DNA of 64,000 bases from Chrysaora quinquecirrha (GCA_014526335.1 JACTAT010000058.1:3038780-3102779), one strand, 5' to 3'; positions 15,301 through 25,019 are shown, counted from the stretch's first letter. Notes: generated from the sequence alone by a model not told the origin. Made by a program: numbers and translations.

Positions 15301-15667
15301 TTACTTTTCCTTACTTTACTTTACTTTACTTTTCTTTACTGTAATTTACTTTACCTTACCTTACTTTGCTTTGCTTGGATTTAATTTACTTTAATTGAAA
15401 TAAAGTTACTCAACTAACTTTACCTTCTTTACCTTTTTTACTTCATTACCTTGCCGACAGGTCAAATGGTTGAACGATTTCAACGTGAAATCAAGAAAGA
15501 TTTTAGGAGCAGAACTAAAAAGACAAGGAAAAGATGATGCCTATGAATGGTTAATGAAAAACACAGGTCAAATAAAATCCACGAAAACATCTTCTGCTGT
15601 TTCAGTAAATTGTTCGTTAGTATCGATCATAATAGCTGTTTTCTGCTTAGTCCTGAATAACAATTGA
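558..15667 (+). CDS. XPNPEP2: Membrane (GPI-type) X-Pro aminopeptidase, 3' part, 23 exons
   Basis: Aminopeptidase P (M24B) removes an N-terminal residue that precedes proline. Exons: 558-621, 1307-1411, 1682-1722, 1804-1855, 2249-2271, 2377-2497, 2779-2874, 4988-5069, 5415-5568, 6774-6818, 7202-7288, 7503-7553, 8037-8101, 8838-8915, 9554-9625, 10398-10458, 11030-11099, 11608-11712, 12420-12494, 13083-13159, 14179-14226, 14355-14405, 15461-15667. They sum to 1830 nt (609 residues plus stop) and every junction keeps phase. The five metal ligands of the family are visible: D in LVDCGAQF, D in GTTDITRT, H in [10 protein letters not shown] in DEPGYY (split across an intron) and E in GIRLET. The 3' exon ends in a hydrophobic run ([15 protein letters not shown]) then NNN, which looks like a GPI-attachment signal and favours XPNPEP2 over cytosolic XPNPEP1. 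The N terminus and signal peptide lie upstream of the window. Family is near certain; the XPNPEP2 assignment rests on the tail. Confidence 0.93.
755..1050 (+). mobile_element. tRNA-derived SINE with TTGC-repeat tail
   Basis: Inside an aminopeptidase intron. A tRNA-like head at about 790-856 shows an A-box-like TTGCCGAGTG and a B-box-like GGTTCGAATCTC, the bipartite Pol III promoter. It is followed by an unrelated body and a simple (TTGC)n tail at 1024-1050. Head, body and short tandem tail is the standard SINE layout. I saw no clear target-site duplication. The extra-arm spacing recalls Ser/Leu-type tRNA, but I would not fix the parent. Confidence 0.75.
1981..2072. repeat. (TTG)n microsatellite
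   Basis: About 90 bases of TTG/GTT triplets with two interruptions, in the intron between exons 1804-1855 and 2249-2271. The poly-cysteine and poly-valine frames across it are artefacts. Confidence 0.95.
2945..3410. repeat. (TCA)n repeat next to a LINE
   Basis: A second imperfect TCA-triplet array of about 460 bases, similar to the one at 1-410 and ending just before the 5' edge of the LINE fragment. It lies in the aminopeptidase intron 2875-4987. Confidence 0.93.
3435..4955 (+). mobile_element. 5'-truncated non-LTR retrotransposon (LINE), CR1/jockey-like
   Basis: A LINE in sense orientation within the intron 2875-4987. Reverse-transcriptase landmarks run in order: NYRPISLTS near 3560, [12 protein letters not shown] near 3770, [12 protein letters not shown] near 3940 and the catalytic FADDLKLY near 4035, then a C-terminal region to the stop at 4854-4856. 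No endonuclease domain is present, so the copy is 5'-truncated, as LINEs usually are. The frame changes by one at about 3606-3624. The 3' end is a short UTR followed by a TATTATTA-type tail at about 4930-4950. The fragment at 60190-60560 shares the C terminus, UTR and tail, so both belong to one family. CR1/L2/Rex-type is my best guess at clade. Confidence 0.9.
5676..6690. repeat. Degenerate ~30-bp tandem repeat
   Basis: A loose tandem array, densest at 6140-6690, in which variants of TTCGCAGAGGTGTGAAATG recur about every 28-40 bases (for example near 6180, 6250, 6330, 6360, 6430, 6520, 6570). Copies are heavily diverged. It fills most of the intron between exons 5415-5568 and 6774-6818. Short open frames in it are by-products of the repeat. 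Confidence 0.7.
9085..9400. repeat. Diverged AAACATTG-type dispersed element
   Basis: The motif AAACATTGCTTGT recurs in both halves of this intronic stretch, with GCCAAACGACTAAAC near 9330 and GGCCGAGCGATCAAAC near 9108. The words resemble those in the elements at 9871-10302, 10700-10905 and 56540-56650. Ends are not definable by eye. Confidence 0.45.
9690..9857. mobile_element. MITE-like element, GGCTAAACTAGG family, copy 1
   Basis: Inverted ends: ACTAAACTTTAGGAGACATG on the left and CATGTTTCCTAGTTTAGCC on the right, with CGCG-rich subterminal motifs (TGTCGCGCGTGACA). It is a shorter, more diverged relative of the element at 16009-16274. Short length, no coding and inverted ends fit a non-autonomous DNA transposon. 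Confidence 0.7.
9871..10302. mobile_element. MITE-like element with CCTGG...CCAGG ends
   Basis: The left end CCTGGTCAAACGAATCAAAC and the reverse complement of the right end (CCTGGCCCGAACGAGCCAAA, from 10302 leftward) match with one gap and a few changes. The interior carries several AAACATTG/CAATGTTT words. It is about 430 bp, non-coding, in an aminopeptidase intron, and sits only 13 bp from the previous element. Confidence 0.7.
10815..10880. repeat. 22-bp tandem repeat, three perfect copies
   Basis: The 22-bp unit beginning GCAAATTTGAAACATTTGAC is repeated three times without change. It lies inside a remnant (about 10700-10905) of the AAACATTG-type family, so it looks like a recent local expansion within an older element. 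Confidence 0.95.
11833..12295. repeat. (TATAAC)n hexanucleotide array
   Basis: About 460 bases of nearly pure CTATAA/TATAAC repeats in the aminopeptidase intron 11713-12419, with a few TATATC and TATAAA variants. The Tyr-Asn dipeptide open frame over it is an artefact. Confidence 0.97.
13537..13935. mobile_element. MITE-like element with ~45-bp inverted ends
   Basis: The left arm runs from CCCCCCGGGGGGGATACTTC to ACTAGACGTGCC (about 13537-13581). The right arm runs from GGCACGTCTAGT to GTACCCCCGGGAGC (about 13892-13935) as its inverted copy, with the shared word ATTGTTC inside. The 310-bp interior has no credible coding. It sits in the intron 13160-14178. Confidence 0.8.
14565..15440. repeat. 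(CTTGA)n passing into (CTTTA)n pentanucleotide array
   Basis: Pentanucleotide repeat of about 870 bases filling the last aminopeptidase intron. ACTTG-type units come first (14565-14640), then ACTTT-type units with many slips. The Leu/Phe/Tyr-rich frames here are not genes. Confidence 0.96.
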
Positions 15668-15697
15668 TACAAAGTCAACATATCGAGTAAAGTATCA

Positions 15698-15725
15698 AAT
15701 AAAGATAGGGAATGTATTGAATAAA
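15698..15725 (+). promoter_or_regulatory. Poly(A) signals of the aminopeptidase gene
   Basis: Two AATAAA hexamers, at 15698-15703 and 15720-15725, lie 30 to 60 bases past the stop codon of the aminopeptidase P gene. They are the best candidates for its 3' end, giving a very short 3' UTR. Confidence 0.6.
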
Positions 15726-17243
15726 GAGAGCTGCACCACTCTACTTGATAGAGAGAAGAACAATCTACAATGATTTTAATTCGAAATTAGAACGATTTCA
15801 CGATGATTCTTGCACAGAAATATAGATGAAAATTATTGATCTTTAGTGATCTTAGTGGCACAAACATTGATTTACTTTACATGCACGAAATTAGCTTGAA
15901 TTTTTCAATGAAAATCAGATTCTTTGAGAAGTACGATGTAATGTTATTGCTAATTAGTGAAGATTATTTCTATTTGAATGCTAAACTTAAGGCTTGCCTG
16001 AAGCCAAGGGCTAAACTAGGAGACATGTCACGCGAGACATTGTCGCGTGTGACATGTCCCCATGATGTCTCTAAATTTAGCCAACTCGGAAACTTTGTAG
16101 CGCGGCGAAATTTGTAGCGAAAACGCGCAAATGTTTCTGGAAGACAACAGAAGCATTTCTTGTCTCTGCGACTCGGAGGACATGTTGCTCGCTTGCACTC
16201 GCATGTTTGTGTTTAGCCACCTTGGGAGACACATCGAATACAGTGTCGCGCGTGACATGTCTCCTAGTTTAGCCACAGCTTTACTCTGTATCTTATGATT
16301 TAATTAACTCCATAGAAGTTAACCACTTACTCATTCATCTCTGCCCTCATCATCAAGCTGGTGTCGTAAGAAATGAGGGTGACCTGGAAACATTGTGCTA
16401 AGATTTTGCAATAAGCCAATTTCTAGAGTTATGAGAAGAGACAAGAGGTTACTTAACGAAGTTTGAAGTTGTTGTGGCTTCGTTGTCTTATCCAGCCAGC
16501 TCGTGGTCGCTTCCCGTAAGTTAAGGACGTTTTCTATTGCTCTGTATCCAATCCAAACCCAATATGGTCATAGTCTGGGATATTCCCCTGCCTGTGTCCA
16601 CTTCTTGAGGCTCTGGAAGCCAAGGTAGGACCACTAGATGAGCTATGGACTTTCATCACGGCGCCCTCGAAACGTTCCTATACAATTTAAATATAGTTAA
16701 TATCTTATTGGATGACTAGCTTGCTGTTTCCATTCATTTACAGTGGTAAACCAGCGAAGTTATTTACATAGTCCTGTAATCAAAATGAAAGATTATATTT
16801 GATTTAAATCATGAAGGGGTAAAATGGGAATGGGATTGGTCAATTTTTGAGAAGGGAAAATGGGATTGGATGTACTGGGACTTGGATTTTGACCCCTGGG
16901 AATGGGAAACATAACATAAGATGGGAATGGGATTCGGTTTTTGACTTTATGAAAATACATAAAAAATGATTTAGACAAGTAGTTTTTAACGAAAATGTAG
17001 CTTTATGATGTTTTAAATGTAATAAATAACATTTCCAGATCTTTCTACATCTTTACACACAGACTGAACATGTCAGTTCAATAAGAAAGTAGTTCTCCGA
17101 TCCCCAAGCAGATCTCACTACACTGGGAATGAGATTTTGATTACTTGAAATGGGATTTTGACGAGAAATAGACTGGGGAATGGGATAAGACACTCCCCCT
17201 TTAGGACCCTCTTCCTTGGCAGTCAACTTCGAAGGTCGTCGAG
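15726..17243. other. Intergenic region, aminopeptidase to HINT1
   Basis: Holds the MITE-like element at 16009-16274 and, at about 16815-17190, a stretch in which GGGAATGGGATT-like words recur. The last 30 bases before 17244 form the presumed 5' UTR of HINT1. No TATA box or other promoter element is convincing. Confidence 0.6.
16009..16274. mobile_element. MITE-like element, GGCTAAACTAGG family, copy 2
   Basis: Begins GGCTAAACTAGGAGACATGT and ends with its inverse; the arms match over 31 bp with one mismatch. Subterminal palindromic CGCG(T/A)GACA motifs recur inside. It is 266 bp, non-coding and intergenic. It is the better-preserved relative of the element at 9690-9857. Confidence 0.85.
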
Positions 17244-18193
<950 letters not shown>

Positions 18194-19270
18194 TAAGACG
18201 TGTGCAATGTTGGAGAATTAACCACAAACTGGGATTGATTTTCTACTCTGAACTTGATACATTCACCATGCATATGAACATTCATTTATATTCATTTCTT
18301 ACGTAATTTGCTTTCAAAAATATAAACTTGCTGTGTGATTTCTTGTTGTTTTTCTGTGTGGCCTGTCTTGTGCATCAAAAATTGGGGAAAAATTTGAATC
18401 AGATATTGACATTTGTATCCAATTCCAGAAATTTTGCAGCCATGCTGGAAGGGCTATGGTCCCAAAGTTTCCCAAATCCCGTTTTGGTATTTGGTTTTTT
18501 CCCTAAAAAAATTTTCTGCATTCCTGTTGCATTGATATTATGGCATCAGAACTTTTGCCTGTGTGAAACTAGCTGCTTTGGTTCTTTGAAACCATGCATT
18601 TTACAATCAAATGGAATCTTGTTATTCTTTTGGCAATATCTCTTTGTAAACTTTTTAGCAATGCCCTTTATAGTTTAGAGGCTAGTGCTGAAAAAAAGGT
18701 ACAAAGTTCATTTAGCAGTCGAGGGTGATCTCGAGAACGCAGAACCGCACCCCCTCCATTTTTTTCATTTTTCCATTTTGGGAAATCTGGCCCATTTTAA
18801 GCCCTGAAATTAAAATTGGATGATATGACCTCTGCCAGGAATTGTTATCTTAGTTCCTGGAAATAAAATAATACAGTATGGCAGGATGGAAGTGAATTGG
18901 TGCCTTTTCATTGGTTCCATGAAACAAGAAAACTTGCACATGAGTGAAAGCCTGGCCACACCCATTGAACTATGGTCACACCCATTGAACTATAAATAAA
19001 AAGATTTTTATTTATAGTTCAATGGGTCACACCCAACTCACACGGTGAAAGTGCAAAGTTCAATGAACTCGAAACTTGACAGGTTTCTCTTGATAGTGAC
19101 AAGTGACGTCACGTTTGCTTGAAAGAGAGGCTAAGAAGATCCTCATTCTCTTTCTTGGCCTAGACAAGGTTGGGGAAGCGTGGCGTAAAGAATCAAGATT
19201 CTCACCGAGAATGAGAATTTAGATTCAGTTGGCTATTTGTTTCTATACATACCAATTTAAAAAAATAACG
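18194..19270. other. Intergenic region, HINT1 to MRPS31
   Basis: Contains the HINT1 3' UTR, an AT-rich stretch with an AATAAA near 18863, the perfect hairpin at 18980-19027 and the presumed MRPS31 promoter. No convincing coding sequence. Confidence 0.6.
18980..19027. repeat. Perfect 23-bp inverted repeat (hairpin)
   Basis: The arm ACCCATTGAACTATAAATAA plus AAA (18980-19002) is followed after 2 bases by its exact reverse complement (19005-19027). A further direct copy of CACACCCATTGAACTAT lies just upstream at about 18958-18973. Such near-zero-spacer palindromes often mark foldback insertions. Confidence 0.93.
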
Positions 19271-20514
19271 ATGAATCGTATTTTATGCAAAAATAAACTG
19301 CTTGGTAATGTTATCCCAAAGCAAATTGTTCAAGATTGGACTGGCCAGATTGGCCAAAAAACAACAACAAGGCTCAGCAGCTCTAATTCACGAAATGGTT
19401 CCAGTTCAGCTGATGACGATGTGACGAGAAATGCTTTCAAAGCAATCAGGAAAGATGAGGTATCAAGTAACCAATATCCAAAATTTGACGCTAAACAGAA
19501 AAAGAAGCCTGAATTAAAAGATCTTTTGCAAGATCTAAGAAAAATTACAGAGACTGTTATCTCAATGGATGATGAAGAACAATTGACAGCAGCAAGTGTT
19601 GTACAGGCCATTGAAAGCTACCAAGAAAAGGTCTGTCCTCATTTTAGGATAGAAGCTCTTTATAAGCATGCTGATATTTCTGTTTATGAAGCACACAGTC
19701 TGAAATTGTCTGTTGATAAATGTAGTCAACAAACAGCAGTTGACGTAACTGAAGAAGAAGTGGTGCAAGATCAAGTTTTGAAATACAAGGAAGCTGAAAA
19801 ACCTGAAGAAGTGAAACCAAAAGAAATAAAACCTGATAATTCTGAAGTTGGAAGCCTTTTGAAGATGCTTATGGAAAGTAAAATAAGTGAAACACAAGTA
19901 ACAGAAATAATGGCAAATGTAAGGCCAAGTAAAAGTGATAAGAGGATGCCTGAGAATGTACACTTAGCATTGAGAGGTGCAGGAATGATAAGTCGAGCTG
20001 AAAAGGAAGAAATGAAGAAACAAGATCTCAGAGCTGGAAGAATTGTCCCTCAAGAAGAAGCAAAACGCCAAGAAGAGGAAAATCAGGGAAGCTTTTCACC
20101 GGCCCTAGAACTCACTATTTTGATGAGCTTTTTAAAATTGGGAAAAGCCAAGAAAAAACTTTTGTATCCCGTCATGAACTGGACTGGCAAGAGAAGCTAA
20201 GAAATGCAGTACAGAAGCAAGCACCAGTAAATCGTTTTGAGGAAATGATGCTTAAGGAGAACAAACTTTGGCCACTTCCGGTTGATAATGAAGTTGGTTT
20301 AGATGAAGAGTATGGATCAACTTTTGAGGACCATGTCTTTTTAGATCATCATCTTGATATGTTTCCTGAAACTGGAAATCTGAGACGATTCATGGAATTG
20401 GTTATCACTGGCCTGCAACAAAACCCTTACCTATCTGTAAACCAAAAAGTTGATACTATCAATTGGTTCAAGGATTATTTTGATAAATTTACAGAAAGTG
20501 ACCTTGAATTCTGA
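19271..20514 (+). CDS. MRPS31: Mitochondrial small-subunit ribosomal protein S31, frame break
   Basis: Component of the mitochondrial 28S ribosomal subunit. A single uninterrupted exon starts at MNRILCKNKL (19271), a basic, Ser/Thr-rich N terminus suited to mitochondrial import. The middle is Lys/Glu-rich. The C-terminal domain is the diagnostic part: HELDWQEKLRN, then RFEEMMLKENKLWPLP, then NPYLSVNQKVDTINWF, all matching vertebrate MRPS31 as I know it. The reading frame changes by one near 20080-20092 (at CAGGGAAGC), where one missing base would make the gene continuous; the original frame ends at 20200. Lack of introns in a window of intron-rich genes raises the possibility of a retrocopy. 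The match extends to the stop, so I keep it as a gene with an uncertain break. Convergent with the SLC23 gene. Confidence 0.85.
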
Positions 20515-21187
20515 ACTGATGCTTTAAACATTTTGAAGGTAATTCCGTCATCCTGAGAGATCATAAAAAATGTTATATCCCATGTTGCTGTTCACAAGAC
20601 TTTTGCTGCAATTATTTCATAAGGCTTCCTTGGCTCACTGGTTTTATGCAATTGACATCTTTGCAAAAAGTTAGAGGTAAAAATCTTTTAGTTTGATTAA
20701 GATCTGAGAAATTTTGTGGTTTGATGAAATCTGAGTTTTACACCAAAGAAATGTCTATTATTATGCCAGCATTTGGTTTGATATGCAGTACTTTGGGGCT
20801 AGTATAGTTCCTTGATGATGCACTTAAATTATTGTTACAACACCACCTAGTGGGGGTGGTGTCAAATCCCCCTGAGAATAGGAATTTCTTATAAAGAGTT
20901 TATGAAAACACATAACAAAAAGAATCACAAAGATGTTAAAAGCTTTTTATTAAAAAAAGCAAACAATTGACAACCTAATAGTATAAAAATATGAATGTAT
21001 ATAGTTAGTTTGAGATAGGCAGACAAATAAAATAGTATCGTGTCTGGTGGTTAATTCTAAAAAAATCTTCCAAATTTTGTTAGACAGTTTCATCAGAACT
21101 TTTCCTGAAGAATGGCAGTATCAGTGCAGGATGAAGGGCATAGGAATGCTTTGGCACCAAAAGTGTATTTCATACAAAAAGGGCCAT
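20515..21187. other. Convergent 3' region, MRPS31 and SLC23
   Basis: Holds the 3' UTRs of MRPS31 (+) and SLC23 copy 1 (-). TTTATT at about 20944-20949 reads as AATAAA on the minus strand and is the likely poly(A) signal of the transporter. Nothing else is evident. Confidence 0.55.
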
Positions 21188-23128
21188 TTATACAAAAGTC
21201 TTTAGGGCATCTTCTTTGCTGGTATCTCTACTATCTTCTTGGCAGTGACCACCTTCTTGTCTCTGGTCAACTTTCTTAACTCCTGTTAACTCCCAATCAC
21301 CTTCAGGATTCTGAACAACAGAATTTTCAGGGTAATACGGTAGAAATGGAACATATTTCAGCCACTTTTTGCCAACCCAAAGACTTGTACACAGAGGATC
21401 ATAGACATGAACTGAAGCATTTCCAGGTGCATTTGTGTCGTCTACAGAGACAATTTCACGCCACTTTTTAAGGCCTCTTTCTTCTTCAGTGCCAGGAAGA
21501 AGATTATCTAAAACCATAGCAATACAGCCTGTCACACCCATGTTTGTTTTAAGGATAACTTGGATGATCTGGTCTGCCTCTGTTGAACCTGTACTAATGG
21601 CAGTACTGTTCTTTGGATCCTTAAGCCATTCAGGGACAACCATACCAGTAAAGAATGAGAAACCAAGAACAAAGAGATTTCTTGATGAATTTAAATCAAC
21701 AAACTGTAGATTTGATAAACCAACAGCCAAAATCATTCCAAATAAAGCCCAAAACATCCCACCTATTACTGGGTCTGGGATAGTTGTAAATAATGCACCA
21801 AATTTTCCAAGGCATGACAAAGTAAGCATAAATAGTGCACCACATTGTATCACTCGACGACTGCCAACTTTTGTCATTCCTATTGCACCAATGTTCTCAC
21901 TGTATGATGTTGTGCCATTACCAGATCCCCATGCTCCAGCTAAGATGCACCCAATACCTTCAATTGCAATGCCTCGATTAATAGCATGACGAGGGGGAGG
22001 TGGTGCACCACTAAATCTTGCACATGCGTAGTAGTCTCCAACTGATTCAATGATTGATGCTATTATGGCTGCAAACATTCCAACAACACCAGTCAGCGTT
22101 ACAGTTGGTGTGCCCCACTGGCCTGGGTAAGGCACACGGAACCAGTTGGCACTTTTTAGGACAGATGACCGCGCATCAGTCCGTGCATAAAATCCAGGAT
22201 GTTTTGGATTGGATGAAAACCCACCAGCAGCAGTTATTATTGCACAAATAATCCAAGAAACCAAAATTGCCAATAGAATGGGAAAAATTTTGAATAACTG
22301 TGAACGAACAATGGTACATTTCCTTTCAGTAGAGAACCAAGGGACAGGAATTTTCACTTCTGATAGAATTTGCGAGAAAAGTATGATGAAAAAGACTGTC
22401 ATGCATGCTATACCCCAATGTTTACTTGAAAAGCCTGCAGCTGCATCAAACAAGGACAAACCAATGATAGCAATTGTTGGACCAATGGTTAGTGGTCCAA
22501 CAAATCGAATTATGATACCAACAAGCCCAGTTAACCCAACAACTACTTGTAAAATCGAGGAAACCATGATGGAGCCCTGAATTTCAAGCATGCCAGTTTT
22601 CCAATTATGTTGTCGATTCAAACTGGAGCCATTTGTGCCATTTGTCTGTGTCCCACTTGGACTTGCCAGATTTTTGCAGCTATATTGCGGCAATGAAAGA
22701 ATCGCTATAGCTGGCCCTAGAAATGAGAATGTTGCTCCTTGTACAATAGGCAGTCGGTTCCCAATGGTAGTTTGCAACAGAGTGGATATCCCAGAAACAA
22801 AGAAAATTGTACTGATGATTTCACTTAACGCCAATGGGTTGTTGTCAATACAAAGATGTGGCGCCAGAATAAATGGGACTGCTACAGTTGCACCAAACAT
22901 TGTCAAATAATGCTGCAAGCCAAGAAAAATACATAATAGCCATGATGGATTCTCGTCAATTCTGTATTGCAAGTCAAAGGAATTCGCCGGGGCATCCGGT
23001 ATGTTGGAATGATCTCTAGTAGGCCCACTACTGTTCAATTGCTCGTTTCTATCAGTGTTTTCTTCTTTTTGCTTGGTTTTATGCGCATCAGTTTGGCCGA
23101 TCATCAGATTTGAAGTTTCAACATCCAT
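21188..23128 (-). CDS. SLC23: SLC23 (NAT family) transporter, intact copy
   Basis: A sodium-coupled nucleobase/ascorbate-family plasma-membrane carrier of 646 residues in one exon. I start at the ATG of MDVETSNLM (23128); the open frame extends six codons further but without an ATG. Many hydrophobic segments follow a polar N terminus, with the family stretches LGLQHYLTMFG and PIVQGATFSF. A loop with NGT and NGS sequons lies between the early helices and is probably glycosylated outside. The signature SENIGAIGMTKVGSRRV (Glu near residue 411) fits the NAT motif. Ascorbate carriers usually have Pro at that first position and nucleobase carriers Glu or Gln, so a nucleobase substrate is the better guess. 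The C terminus KTFV fits a class I PDZ ligand. Nearly identical to the copy at 44170-46088. Confidence 0.93.
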   Translation of the reverse strand: MDVETSNLMIGQTDAHKTKQKEENTDRNEQLNSSGPTRDHSNIPDAPANSFDLQYRIDENPSWLLCIFLGLQHYLTMFGATVAVPFILAPHLCIDNNPLALSEIISTIFFVSGISTLLQTTIGNRLPIVQGATFSFLGPAIAILSLPQYSCKNLASPSGTQTNGTNGSSLNRQHNWKTGMLEIQGSIMVSSILQVVVGLTGLVGIIIRFVGPLTIGPTIAIIGLSLFDAAAGFSSKHWGIACMTVFFIILFSQILSEVKIPVPWFSTERKCTIVRSQLFKIFPILLAILVSWIICAIITAAGGFSSNPKHPGFYARTDARSSVLKSANWFRVPYPGQWGTPTVTLTGVVGMFAAIIASIIESVGDYYACARFSGAPPPPRHAINRGIAIEGIGCILAGAWGSGNGTTSYSENIGAIGMTKVGSRRVIQCGALFMLTLSCLGKFGALFTTIPDPVIGGMFWALFGMILAVGLSNLQFVDLNSSRNLFVLGFSFFTGMVVPEWLKDPKNSTAISTGSTEADQIIQVILKTNMGVTGCIAMVLDNLLPGTEEERGLKKWREIVSVDDTNAPGNASVHVYDPLCTSLWVGKKWLKYVPFLPYYPENSVVQNPEGDWELTGVKKVDQRQEGGHCQEDSRDTSKEDALKTFV

Positions 23129-23925
23129 TGAAAGAAATTCAACCACAAAATTGGTTTAAATAAAGTAACAAAGCTTCAGGGTCGAGGTGAAGGAAAGGTG
23201 AAGTCAAAGAGTACGTTCAGCGTGTTTGTTATATTGTTCAGCGTGAATGTGAATTAATGGAATTGTCATGTGGTCACTCAACATGGCTACTTCCGCATTC
23301 CCAATAGACTTGAAGGGCGAAGCCTCGCCGCCATAAACTCTTTGGCCGCCTTGGATCGGCCTCGCTATGGCACACAAAAGATTTTGAGAAAACCCTCAAT
23401 AATATCAAATGACCGAACATCATCTCGAAATAGACAACGTAGAGATAGAGCTGATGAACATAAATAACCAAAAATCATCAAATCAGACTAGAGAATGAGA
23501 TGGAAGAAAAAAATTAATCAGTCGTAAATTTACTGCAGCTGTAAAAAGCTAAGGTTCAAATTCTCTAGTGTAGTGCTTGCACACCCAACGTGTTGCTAAT
23601 GCTAGAACGCATGCTAAAGTACAATTTGAAAAGTGAAAATTATAAAAGCCAGTTTGCCTCTATAATTATTTTATTTTTTCATCTTCGCTCTCCATTCTTT
23701 CTTGGCCTCTGGCGGGGCCTCCGGGTAGGAATGTTTTGTGGCTGGAATCACGATTTGGAGCCTCATTGGTACCCAAGGTACCGGAAGTTGAATCAAGTTT
23801 CATACTTCCAAAGTTCGTTCTAACTTCAAACTCGTTGTTTTTCGTACCGGCGAAATCTGAATTCTGAATATAGTTGAATTTGTCTTGAGTCCTGCCAACA
23901 GGAAATTTCCTCCTATAGGTACTCG
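23129..23925. other. Divergent intergenic region
   Basis: Between the minus-strand SLC23 gene and the plus-strand acetyltransferase, so it should hold both promoters. I see no TATA box or known motif I would defend, and short open frames here look random. Confidence 0.5.
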
Positions 23926-24913
23926 ATGGATGGCATAAATTGCAGAGAGGCTAGGTTAACGGATCAATCGTATATTGACGATTTGTCGAAGGGTATGTAT
24001 CAAGGCACAGATTATACACCAAAGGCCTTCCCAAAATGGATAGCTGAAGAGAACTGGCGGCCGTACGTCGCCGAAACATCTTCAGGAAACGTTGTTGGAT
24101 TCGTGGCCTTGCAGATCACAGCCAATGGGTCGGTGTTGTTGTGCGGAGTGCAAGGGTTGCAGAATCATATCGAGGAAAGGGAATCTACACGTTGTTGCTA
24201 GACTATGCCTTGTTGTCTATCAAGCAGGAAATTGATAGCATTAAAACCGTAATTCAACAACGAAGAATTCAAGTTAAGACTCCGAGCGGATACAATGAAA
24301 ATCTGATTTTCAGACAAATTGTTGTACGATTACATTGTAACGTAGACTTGGCCCAGCACACTGAGTTCAGAGAAGTTGAGAATCTATTCAAACAAGAGAG
24401 TGACGTTTCCGAATCAGCCGTTAGTCAAGAGATGTTCTCTTCTCTTTTGAGAATCACACGTGGGTAAGAGAATTATTCCCTCATAATCTCATCAACATTG
24501 GGCAAGAAATTTATTATGCTGATGACGTTGAATGTAGGAAAGCCATCGATATGCAAACAAACTTTATAATAAATTACACAGAAAATGGAGATGGGGCAAT
24601 TTTATCAATCATTGATTTGGGCTCTTATGAAAATGTCTCAGGGTATCAATTCTTTACGCTGGACCTGTATGGTAATGATACCTCTGCAATCAAATACCAC
24701 ACCCTAAAGGCTCTGAAGATGGTATCAAAGCAAGTAAATGGGATTTTCGATTTGGCTATTCAGATGCATTCAAAAGAGGCAGAAGATGTTCTTACCTGTT
24801 TTCAGCATTTAGAAAACTGTGAAATTTTAAAGGACATTAGGTTGAAAGCAATGATAGCAGATATCGACTTGCATCCTTATCGTTATAAACTATCTGACAT
24901 TAAGGAATTCTAA
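23926..24913 (+). pseudogene. NAT16: NAT16/HISAT-like GNAT acetyltransferase with two frame breaks
   Basis: A GNAT-fold N-acetyltransferase resembling vertebrate NAT16 and fish histidine N-acetyltransferase. Three reading-frame segments join into one protein. Segment 1 (23926 to ~24140) starts MDGINCREARLTDQSYIDD. Segment 2 (~24141-24456) carries the acetyl-CoA-binding motif A, ARVAESYRGKGIYTLLLDY. Segment 3 (~24458-24913) ends YRYKLSDIKEF. Each break, at about 24139-24141 and 24453-24461, is what a single missing base would give, and the sequence on both sides stays protein-like. Intronless. It could be a decaying retrocopy or an intact gene with assembly errors; the shared sign with other breaks in the window favours the second. 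Confidence 0.72.
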
Positions 24914-25019
24914 ATTAACTTTAACTTGGTTAATCGTACAGTTACAAAGTATCTGCCATTGAATACAAAGTATTTCATGTTAGTTAGAAGTCATGATCAA
25001 ATCACGGGACGAGAAGAAT

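Noticed and set aside
15004..15394. Leu/Phe/Tyr-rich open frames that look like membrane segments
   Set aside because: They are translations of the (CTTTA)n array in the last aminopeptidase intron.
21435..22910. Plus-strand open frames of 106-184 codons across SLC23
   Set aside because: They lie opposite the intact transporter frame, recur at the matching place opposite copy 2, and have no independent similarity. They are antisense shadows.
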